From NCBI GenBank assembly GCA_001599755.1, contig BCHX01000032.1, positions 1-10,257 on the forward strand: 10,257 nt of DNA. The letters are read 5' to 3'. Positions 1 through 7,348 of the stretch are shown here, in pieces. Both the position numbers and the translations under genes were made by a program. Within the stretch, counting starts at the first letter, position 1, and each line of letters opens with the position of its first letter. The stretch comes from Gliomastix tumulicola (lineage: Eukaryota > Ascomycota > Sordariomycetes > Hypocreales > Bionectriaceae). Below the pieces are notes generated by a model that had not been told where the DNA came from, did not search any database, and worked only from the letters and a program-made list of their open reading frames with translations.

Positions 1-1763
1 CTGCATAGCCTTTGCCTTTCTCTCTGGCGAGACGGAAGAGGACTACGGCTGGGCCCTCCAGCAGCTCAAATCCCTCTATCAGCGTGACCTTCCCACCGTC
101 ATCCTGACGGACCGCTGGTTAGCGGCCATGAATGCTGTCACGACCTGGTTTCCTTCATCCAAGGCACTGCTTTGCCTCTGGCACGTGAATAAGGCGGTCT
201 TGCAGCATTGCAAGCCGGGCTTTGCATCATTGGGTGGGCAGCAGGGAGAAAAGGCGTGGGATGAGTTTTATGCCTGTTGGCACTATGTTGTAGCCTCTCC
301 AACGGAAATGATATACGAAGAGCGGCTGACTAGCTTCGAGAGCAAGTTCGCCGAGAAGCATATCGAAGCAGTGGGCTATGTCAAGACAATCTGGCTTGAG
401 CCATATAAAGAGAGAATCGTCAAAGCGTGGGTGGACCGAAACTTGCACTTTGGCAACATAGCCACCTCAAGGCAGGTAGCTTCACGTATGCGGGAAGAAT
501 GATGCTGATACTTGTCCTAGGGCGGAAGGGATTCACTCCTTGATCAAGTCACACATTAAGGTATCGACTCTAGACCTCTTTGATACCTGGCAGGCTATCA
601 AGCCTGCTATCGTGAATCAACTCAAAGAACTAAACCATTTACGGGTTTCTCAGCAGATACGAATTCCGCTAGACATCTCCGGGGTGCAGTTCGAGGCGAT
701 ACGCGGCAAGGTCTCACACTACGCCTTGCGTAAAGTGCAAGAGCAGCAGAAGCTACTGTCAACGCCAGCACTGGCCTCTTGTAGCCACACCCTCACATCA
801 TCGCTTGGAATACCTTGCGTTCATACATTGAAGACGCTCGAGGAGGAACGACGACCACTATTGCTCGAGCACTTTCATCCGCACTGGCACTTGAAGCGAG
901 GCGTGGGCCAGCCACAGCCGTTACTTGAACCTGGAACAACGATTCGCCGCCGCTACGAGAGCGGCAGCCAACCGGCCACAAGTACAAGGCGGGAGCCCAG
1001 CGCGTTCGAAGCAGTTGAGGCGGTGGCACGGCCGAGAAAGCAACCGACGTGTAGTAGGTGTCATGTCCCTGGCCACTCAAGAGCCTCCAAAGCATGCCCT
1101 CGGCGGTACGAAGGGATCTCCCAATCACTAGCAGCGCCAGGCGAAAGAGTGGCTACCGGTATAGTGCCGACGGCGCTGCTAGCAGTTCCGCCCACGCCGG
1201 GGGAGCCCACGGCGGCATCGTCATTCAACACCCCAGCTTCACCAGAACAGGGGGATGCAGGCGACAGAGCGCAGACCTGCATCGTCGTCAGCATCGATAG
1301 CACGGATAGCGAAGCCGAGGCGGCATCTTCTGCAGAACCATCGCCGGTAATGGAACCTAAACCGCCGCTGAGGTATGATGACCCGCGGGCGATCCATCGC
1401 AGGTATGTTGCTGCTAGGGATGCTTGGTACAAGGCTCAGCCGCGCGGTAGCATCCGCACAAATCAGCAGTATCGCAAATCGTCAGGTTTGCCTTTACGGT
1501 ACGACAAGGCAAGCTACGACTGGTGTCTTGATTGGAAACAGATGGGCAGACACTGTAGAACCGAAAGTGGCTCCAGAGAGTGGCTGAAGGAAGAGATGGT
1601 GGCGTACCTAGATTGGACCAAGGCAGAAGAGGATCGCATTGAAGCACAGGTAGCGGCACAGATGGAAGGGAACCCCTTTTCCGGTAGAAGAGGGATGGGT
1701 GATATCTGGGAGGCGGCAGCGGCAGACGGCGAGGCGCAGCTGGCTCTCTTCTCAAGTAGGTAG
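1..1763 (+). CDS. Mutator-like (MULE, Hop-type) transposase, 5'-truncated by window edge, two exons
   Basis: DDE/RNase H-fold transposase of the Mutator superfamily, expected to excise and insert its own element in the nucleus. I read it as join(2-471, 521-1763), about 570 visible residues; fungal MULE transposases are usually longer, so the N-terminal part lies left of the window. Visible motifs in order: FLSGETEEDYGWAL; the second catalytic Asp in ILTD (codon 110-112); the superfamily C-x2-H motif as CLWH (173-184); HFGN then TSR, continuing across the intron into AEGIHSLIK, whose Glu (525-527) is the likely third catalytic residue; a SWIM-like C-x-H...C-x-H segment (about 780-830); and a C-x2-C-x4-H-x6-C zinc knuckle (1050-1097). 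The C-terminal 130 residues hold no domain I can name. Both exons are open apart from the intron, so it may be active. TDRW replaces the more usual TDRE, at a non-catalytic position. Confidence 0.85.
472..520 (+). other. Predicted 49-nt GC-AG intron in the MULE gene
   Basis: Reading straight through hits a stop at 500-502, directly before the conserved continuation of the transposase. Removing 472-520 (donor AG|GCAGGT, acceptor CCTAG|G, branch-like GCTGATAC near 504-511) joins TCA-AG to G-GCG-GAA. This gives TSRAEGIHSLIK, the form expected for this family. No GT-AG pair nearby restores the frame while keeping the AEG residues. A GT donor at 486 with an acceptor at 528 keeps the frame but loses them and would be only 43 nt. 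The alternative is a small inactivating insertion rather than an intron. Confidence 0.6.
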
Positions 1764-1950
1764 GTCACTGGTAGCTCATTGCAGGCTTGCATCATGTACA
1801 AAGCCACGGGACCCGACCTTCCCAACGTCCGCGATTGGCACTAGGCAATTCCCAGTTGTTAAATAATAGTTGTTAGAATAGAATTGGGTGATTTCGCTAC
1901 TGGGAATCGCTGTAAGTCATAGCAGAGGATGAATGCTGACATAATTGCCA

Positions 1951-1989
1951 CGCCCGGGCGCGGCAGTCTAAATCCGCGCCCGGGCGCGG
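1951..1989. repeat. GC-rich inverted repeat with internal perfect palindrome
   Basis: CGCCCGGGCGCGG (1951-1963) is followed after 10 bases by its exact reverse complement (1974-1986). The right copy extends to CCGCGCCCGGGCGCGG (1974-1989), itself a perfect 16-bp palindrome. The pair can form a 13-bp stem hairpin or a cruciform. It lies between the MULE stop and the helicase promoter. It may belong to an element end, to chromatin regulation, or be a relic of a repeat; the sequence alone does not decide. Confidence 0.85.
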
Positions 1990-2040
1990 ATGTAGCGGGC
2001 GCCTGCAGGGGATAGGTCGAACGTGAAAGGAGGTTGGATA

Positions 2041-2217
2041 CGACGATACATTCATTCATTCACCCATATGATATGATGATACAAGGCGGAAGAGAAAGCA
2101 CAAGACGCTGAGGATCGATCCATAGAAGAGGAGCAAGAGGGACAAGAGGACTGGGAGGAAAGGAGGAGAGAAAAGGGAGCCGGAGACGAGGGCACGAGCG
2201 ACGGACCACAACAGACG
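2041..2217 (+). promoter_or_regulatory. Putative promoter and leader of the OrsD/RecQ helicase gene
   Basis: An AT-rich element, CATATGATATGATGATAC (about 2066-2083), lies roughly 140 bases before the ATG and is the best TATA-like candidate. The following leader is GA-rich. An in-frame TGA at 2077-2079 with no ATG between it and 2218 supports 2218 as the first possible start, and the ATG has A at -3 as fungal starts prefer. The transcription start cannot be placed. Confidence 0.35.
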
Positions 2218-5200
2218 ATGGGGGCCCACGACTTCTCCTTCAACGAGGAGCATGGCATTCTCCTCTGCCATCGGTGCCAAACCTGCCTCTCCCCGGCCGG
2301 TATTCCGCGTTGGAAGGCACACCTCTACCGAGAACCACACAGGCTCACGGGACAGCAGCTCGCGGAGACGCTGAAGCTGCTCTCTTGCCATGCCGGGGCA
2401 GTAAGGCCAGTCGAGAGGTTACGGCGGGAGCGGCCAGCCCGGCGAGGGAGACTCTGCGAGAGGATCAACAAGCTTGAGGTATACCGAGGGTATATCTGCA
2501 TGTGCGACGAGGCGTCTTGCGAATTCGTCACGCGACGGCTCGTCGCCATGCACAAGCACATGCCCGTGCACGGCCTGCAGGCCTCGCAGCATCAAGCACA
2601 GACCAGGCCGCTGTGGAGGGCGTGCTGGCTGCAAACGTACTTCACGGCCAAGGGTCTGATCGACTACTTTGTCGTGGCGGATGGGGCGGAGAAGGGCAGC
2701 AAGGGCGGCGGGCCATGCCTACGACAGGGACAACCGCCATCCTCCCCCGAGAGGGCGCTGCTCCGGGCGCTGCGAGCCGACACCACGCAGGCCCGGCGTG
2801 ACATGGACGAGCTCGCCTCCACGGTGCAGGACGCAGGCGAAGGCCGGGCCGACATGGAAGCCTGGGCCGTACGCATGGGGCTCGCCGCGCACCTGCACGG
2901 GCTGCGGGACGACGAGATCCGCACCTCCTACCAGCTGCCGACGAGCGCAACTGGACTAGGCGCCGCCGGCCGCTCCAAGACGCGGACGGGGCCAGAGGCA
3001 GAGGCGAAGGGGGCCGAGGAAACCGACAACGACAGCCACACCGGGGCAGGCGGGGAGAACGACCTGCGGCGCATCCTCGCCGGCGTCGAGGTCCTGCTCC
3101 GGGACAGCTACGGTCTTGTGGCAGACCGGTCCTTGGAACGTCGTATGACGCAGCAGCGGGCCCAGACACTCAGCGACTTTGCGCACGGCGTGGGCAAGAA
3201 GGGTCGTGACCGGGCCTTCCGCAGTCTCAAGAACGAGTCCACGCTGACCACATACTTTCGCAAGATGAAGGAGCTCGTCGCCTACTACTATCGAGTCGTG
3301 CACCGGCCGGACGGCCACTTCTCGCCGCCGGCGACGCAGGACAAGACGGGCTCCGCCCCACCGGTTCGGCCCGTGGTGGGGTCAACAGCTCGGCAGCGGC
3401 GGGCCATGGAGGAGGTCTTCGGCCAGTTACGGCAGCAGGATAAGCAGAAGCAGTTCCTGCCGTCGACGCCCCGGGTCTTCCGCGACGTGGACGGTAAGGA
3501 GGGGAAGAAGCAGGGGCGCCCAGACGAGGAGAAGGAGCGGGAGGCGGAAAGGGAGGCCATACAGGCGGCTGAACTCAAGCCAGCCGTACGGAGGTTGCTC
3601 ATGACCCTCATATGCGACGACGTCGGCAGCGGCCTCTTCCGGTCCGCCGTGATTAGCTACTGCGCCATGCACAGTCGAGAGAGGGTCCACGGGGGCGGTC
3701 GCGCGGAGCAAGGTAGGGCGGCGCGGCGCAAGGGTACGGGGGACGACGAGGAGGATGAAGCGCAGCGGCGGCGGGCGGCACTCGGCGTGTGGAAGAGCCC
3801 GGGCAACTACACGAGTCACCTGTCCGCCATGATCTGGACAGCGCAGCTCGTCATCTTCGAGACCGTGTGCTCGCAGCGAGGTGAGCAAGGCGATGAGGTC
3901 CTGGTTGCCCTCGAGCAGGTGTGCCAGGCCTACATGCACCAGCGCGGCGAGACGGCCTTCGGGCACCTCCTGCAGTGGCGCCTCTACCTCGGGGCCGTGG
4001 CTCGGTCGGCCATTGCGCGCGATCAGGCCCGCTGGTCGCTCGACGGCCAGGCCATCACATACCTGGGCACGACGCTGCAGCTGGATCACGTGTCGAGACT
4101 GATTGAGTCCGAGTTCAGGCGGGCCCAAACCCTGCTTCACGACGAGCTTCTATTTGGCGCGCATGAGGAGATCGGACTAGCGGCGTCGTGGCGTCTAGAG
4201 GACGACTTGGACCAGGAGGACTACGGCTGGTCCTGCGTGTCGGACGAGAGAAACGAGGCCGCCCTGACCGGTATGCAGGACGCGCTGCTCCGGCAGATCG
4301 AGGTGCGCCCCGACCTGCGGCATGTGTTCATTCTCCAGGGCGGCGGTGGCGGGGACGGGCAGAAAGGGGACAAGAGGCCGACGCCAGCCGCCAGGCTCTG
4401 CCACCGTGCCATCGCCGTCTACGAGGCCTACGTGCAGGACTTCCTCCAGCTCCTCTGCACCCTCCTCCACGTGGCCGCACTCCCGCCCCTCCGCGCGCCG
4501 GAGCTGCTGAGCATCACGTGGGCGAATGGGCCACGCCGGCGGAGCGTATTCGTCTGGGAGAAGCTCGTCATGCTCCACGTACGGTACCACAAGAGCCAGC
4601 GGCAGACGGGCGACGCGACGGACAACATCCGCTTCCTGCCGCCGGCGATCGGAAACCTCCTCCTGACGTTCCTCGCTGTCGTCCAGCCGCTGCGGCAGAT
4701 CTTCCTACGGCAGCTCCGGCCGGGGGCGCTGCTCTCGCCGTACTTGTGGTCCACCCTCGAGGGGCAGGTCTGGCCAGACGAGGCCGTGTCACGCTGCCTC
4801 CGCAAGGCGTGTGCCCACGCCGAGGTGCCGGTCTTCCAGGTGGCGTGGTGGCGGCAAGCGGCAGCGTCCATCACAAAGGAGAGGTTCACGCCGCGGGAGC
4901 GGGCCAACTTCAACATGGACGACATCGGCGGGCTGGAGGAGGAGGTGGTCGAAGAGGAGGGGCTGCTGGTCGATCTGGCGGAGAGCAGCAACCACAGCTT
5001 CCGGACGTTCAACATGGCGTACGCCGGGTCGACCACGCTAACGATGAGCACGCTGCTACACCGCGCGCACCGGGCCTCGCTGAGCTGGCGGTCTCTCTTC
5101 CGGGTAGACGAGCTACTGGCCCGAGAAGTGACACGGGGCCTCAGCTCAGGAGAAGTAGCGCGAGCGAGCCGAAAGCGCGGCGAGGCGAGTGACGACGATG

Positions 5201-7137
5201 GAGACGATCCGCTCCGCGCGTACAAGAGGATGCGGCTCCGGACAAGACCGCTCGCCAAGGAGGCTTCGCTGCAGGGGACTGCCCGGACCCTCCATGGCGA
5301 CGCTACCCTACAGCTGCGCCGGCCAGGGCAGCGGGATGCCATGCTGGCCGTCATGGGACCGAGAGCCGCCGAACAGGTCATCGTCGTGCTCGGGACGGGC
5401 TCTGGCAAGTCGCTCATCATCATGGTGGCTGCTGTCATGGAAGGAGCCGGCACCACGGTGCTCGTCTTACCGACAGTCGCACTGCGGACCAACATGCTGC
5501 AGCGTGCGCAGAAGATGGGTATACGCACAATCACCTGGTCGCCCGGCCAAACTAGGACGGCACCACTCATCGTCGTCTCCGCCGAGGCTGCCTGCTCGCA
5601 AGGCTTTGGCGACTACGTGAGCAAGCTGCAAGTCAGACAGGCACTGGACCGGATCATTGTCGACGAGGCGCATCTCACCATCACGGCGAGCGGGTACCGC
5701 AAGAGCATGAAGCAGCTCGGCTGGCACGTGCGCCGGGTCGCTACGCAGACGGTCTGGCTGACGGCCACGCTGCCGCCGGTGTTTGAGGAGGCTTTCTTGC
5801 GACAGAATATCCTGACACGGCCGCGCCTCGTCCGGGAATCCACGAACCGCAGCAACCTCCGGTACCGCATCGACCACCACGACGGAGAGCAGGGGCTCGT
5901 CGCCGCGGCGGTCGACCTGGCGCGGACGTACTGCGCAGCCCTTAGCGGCGACGCCAAGGGCCGGCTCATCATCTACTGCCAGACGATCGATCTCATGCGG
6001 GAGGTGGCGGAAGCGCTATCGTGTCCGATCTACACAGGGGACCGGGACGTGATGACGCTGGAGGAGCGGGAGGAGGCGCTCGCGCAGTGGGAGGGCCCGA
6101 CGGGTTCGCCGGCCATCGCGGCGACGTCCGCACTGAGTGTGGGCTACGACTACCCCTACGTGCGGTCCGTCATCCACGCCGGCCCGCCGCGCTGCCTGAC
6201 GGACTTTTCCCAGGAGTCAGGCCGAGGCGGGCGTGACGGGCAGCCGGCCGACTCGGTCATTCTCGTCGCCGCCACCGGGCGCCGACCGGCACCCTCCTCG
6301 GCAGCGCGGCAGGCACCGCCGCCGACGGAGACGAGGGGCCCGGATGAGGAGGCCATGCAGCTCTACCTCACGGAGCAGCACTGCCTGCGGGGCGTCCTCA
6401 GCCAGTTCCTGGACGCACCCGACGACTGGCGCTGGTGCATGGAGGGGGAGGACGAGCTGTGCAGCGTCTGTCCGGGACATCACACCGATCGGCGGCCATT
6501 GGGGCTCACCTATCGGCTGCCGGCGGCATCGGCTGCAGAGGAGGACGGGGAGGAGGAAGGGGGAATCGTAGAGGAGGAAGAAAGCGCCGTCCACGCCGAC
6601 CATGCCAGGCACCGGCCGATGCGGTACACAGGGCCACGAGAGGTGCTCCGCCACGACAGGCTGGAGGAAGAGGCTCTGAGCCAGTTTGAGTCTGGCATGG
6701 CGGCTATGATCGGCAGCTGCCTGCTGTGCCGCGTGAAGGGTAAACCGTTTGACCACGCGGCCGCGGCTTGCAGTCGGCGCCATGCGTGGCTGCGGGAGAA
6801 GAAGGCGGTGTTGCGGGACTGCGAGACGGAGGGCAGACCGTGGATGGAAAAGTACACGGCGTGCTTCCTGTGCTACATGCCGCAGACGATCTGCCGCAGG
6901 GCAGACCCTGACGCGGGAGAAGAGCGGGGAGAGTGCCAATACAAGGACTTGGTCCTGCCGCTCTGCTACGCGGCCTTCTTTACGCAGGGCCTTCGGGCGA
7001 TGATCACCAGGGAGTTCAGGAGGTTTGGGGGCGTGCGAGAGTACATGCGCTGGCTTGGAGTGACAGGTTCGCTGGGCGGTGAGCCTTGCGTTCAAGCAGT
7101 CCAGCTTGCTGCCAGGCTACTGAGAGAGCTCGGATAG
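2218..7137 (+). CDS. OrsD-type zinc finger / tyrosine-recombinase-like / RecQ-family DNA helicase fusion (TLH-like)
   Basis: Intact single-exon ORF of 1639 residues; a nuclear DNA enzyme by domain content. Residues 17-153 are OrsD-like (DUF3505 type), with C17-x2-C20-x14-H35-x5-H41, then C96-x4-C101-x10-H112-x5-H118 and the W133...LQTYF...YFVV segment. Residues about 200-740 are helical with acidic and basic low-complexity inserts. Residues about 740-940 resemble a tyrosine-recombinase catalytic core: R759-x-x-E-L, K792, R879 and H926-x8-Y935. Residues about 1030-1345 form an SF2 helicase: Q1038, GTGSGKS (1059-1065), DEAH (1149-1152), TAT (1182-1184) and QESGRGGRDG (1332-1341), the last typical of RecQ. 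C1389-x17-C1407-x7-C1415-x2-C1418 fits the RecQ zinc-binding domain. The tail has C1501-x2-C1504-x8-H1513-x4-C1518 and C1549-x2-C1552-x6-C1559-x13-C1573. The helicase and OrsD calls are secure; the YR call is motif-based. Overall it resembles fungal telomere-linked RecQ helicases. Confidence 0.9.
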   Translation: MGAHDFSFNEEHGILLCHRCQTCLSPAGIPRWKAHLYREPHRLTGQQLAETLKLLSCHAGAVRPVERLRRERPARRGRLCERINKLEVYRGYICMCDEASCEFVTRRLVAMHKHMPVHGLQASQHQAQTRPLWRACWLQTYFTAKGLIDYFVVADGAEKGSKGGGPCLRQGQPPSSPERALLRALRADTTQARRDMDELASTVQDAGEGRADMEAWAVRMGLAAHLHGLRDDEIRTSYQLPTSATGLGAAGRSKTRTGPEAEAKGAEETDNDSHTGAGGENDLRRILAGVEVLLRDSYGLVADRSLERRMTQQRAQTLSDFAHGVGKKGRDRAFRSLKNESTLTTYFRKMKELVAYYYRVVHRPDGHFSPPATQDKTGSAPPVRPVVGSTARQRRAMEEVFGQLRQQDKQKQFLPSTPRVFRDVDGKEGKKQGRPDEEKEREAEREAIQAAELKPAVRRLLMTLICDDVGSGLFRSAVISYCAMHSRERVHGGGRAEQGRAARRKGTGDDEEDEAQRRRAALGVWKSPGNYTSHLSAMIWTAQLVIFETVCSQRGEQGDEVLVALEQVCQAYMHQRGETAFGHLLQWRLYLGAVARSAIARDQARWSLDGQAITYLGTTLQLDHVSRLIESEFRRAQTLLHDELLFGAHEEIGLAASWRLEDDLDQEDYGWSCVSDERNEAALTGMQDALLRQIEVRPDLRHVFILQGGGGGDGQKGDKRPTPAARLCHRAIAVYEAYVQDFLQLLCTLLHVAALPPLRAPELLSITWANGPRRRSVFVWEKLVMLHVRYHKSQRQTGDATDNIRFLPPAIGNLLLTFLAVVQPLRQIFLRQLRPGALLSPYLWSTLEGQVWPDEAVSRCLRKACAHAEVPVFQVAWWRQAAASITKERFTPRERANFNMDDIGGLEEEVVEEEGLLVDLAESSNHSFRTFNMAYAGSTTLTMSTLLHRAHRASLSWRSLFRVDELLAREVTRGLSSGEVARASRKRGEASDDDGDDPLRAYKRMRLRTRPLAKEASLQGTARTLHGDATLQLRRPGQRDAMLAVMGPRAAEQVIVVLGTGSGKSLIIMVAAVMEGAGTTVLVLPTVALRTNMLQRAQKMGIRTITWSPGQTRTAPLIVVSAEAACSQGFGDYVSKLQVRQALDRIIVDEAHLTITASGYRKSMKQLGWHVRRVATQTVWLTATLPPVFEEAFLRQNILTRPRLVRESTNRSNLRYRIDHHDGEQGLVAAAVDLARTYCAALSGDAKGRLIIYCQTIDLMREVAEALSCPIYTGDRDVMTLEEREEALAQWEGPTGSPAIAATSALSVGYDYPYVRSVIHAGPPRCLTDFSQESGRGGRDGQPADSVILVAATGRRPAPSSAARQAPPPTETRGPDEEAMQLYLTEQHCLRGVLSQFLDAPDDWRWCMEGEDELCSVCPGHHTDRRPLGLTYRLPAASAAEEDGEEEGGIVEEEESAVHADHARHRPMRYTGPREVLRHDRLEEEALSQFESGMAAMIGSCLLCRVKGKPFDHAAAACSRRHAWLREKKAVLRDCETEGRPWMEKYTACFLCYMPQTICRRADPDAGEERGECQYKDLVLPLCYAAFFTQGLRAMITREFRRFGGVREYMRWLGVTGSLGGEPCVQAVQLAARLLRELG

Positions 7138-7303
7138 GGCAAGCCCGACTTGGCCAGACTACGACGCCGGGGGCTAAGGGAGGGATGGGAAGGGGAGTTG
7201 CCAGGTGAACATAGCATCACATGTAACAAATATGCCTGTCGGGGCACCTTTGGAAGCGGCAGGCTCTTGCGTCTATAGAATCCAGTGGCGTATGTATCCA
7301 GTC

Positions 7304-7319
7304 GTTCGACAGGTCGAAC
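7304..7319. repeat. 7-bp perfect inverted repeat in the convergent spacer
   Basis: GTTCGAC and GTCGAAC are separated by two bases, 30 bases past the coiled-coil gene's stop and about 170 past the helicase stop. The 211-base spacer 7138-7348 holds the 3' ends of both convergent genes and no ORF of note. The repeat could contribute to 3'-end structure, but it is short and may be chance. A related AGGTCGAAC 9-mer also occurs at about 2014-2022 before the helicase gene. Confidence 0.5.
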
Positions 7320-7348
7320 CAAACCATTCCTCGTACTACCTCATCAGT

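Larger units (their letters stand above)
1764..2217. other. Spacer between MULE gene and helicase gene
   Basis: No gene is visible in these 454 bases. The left part is the 3' flank of the MULE gene. A TA-rich patch at about 1856-1884 contains two copies of AATAGTTGTTA-like sequence. A GC-rich palindrome follows (1951-1989, listed separately), then a short ATTC tandem (about 2049-2061) and a CATATGATATGATGATAC stretch that could serve as a TATA-type element. The last 120 bases are strongly purine-rich on the coding strand, which is unusual because fungal leaders more often carry CT tracts. No target-site duplication or element end could be fixed. Confidence 0.6.

Noticed and set aside
128..502. 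A 124-residue open frame read as a separate small gene
   Set aside because: Its first ATG is internal to a MULE domain that continues upstream to the window edge and downstream after the intron; it is one exon of the transposase.
4188..5192. A 334-residue open frame overlapping the helicase gene in another frame
   Set aside because: Composition is R/A/G/P-rich and motif-free, as expected from a GC-rich frame shadow; the helicase frame carries all conserved motifs.
4428..5570. A 380-residue antisense frame
   Set aside because: Ser/Arg-rich product with no motif, opposite a well-conserved coding region; typical of high third-position G+C.
6217..7095. A 292-residue antisense frame
   Set aside because: Lies opposite the helicase C-terminus, shows no domain and has low-complexity composition.
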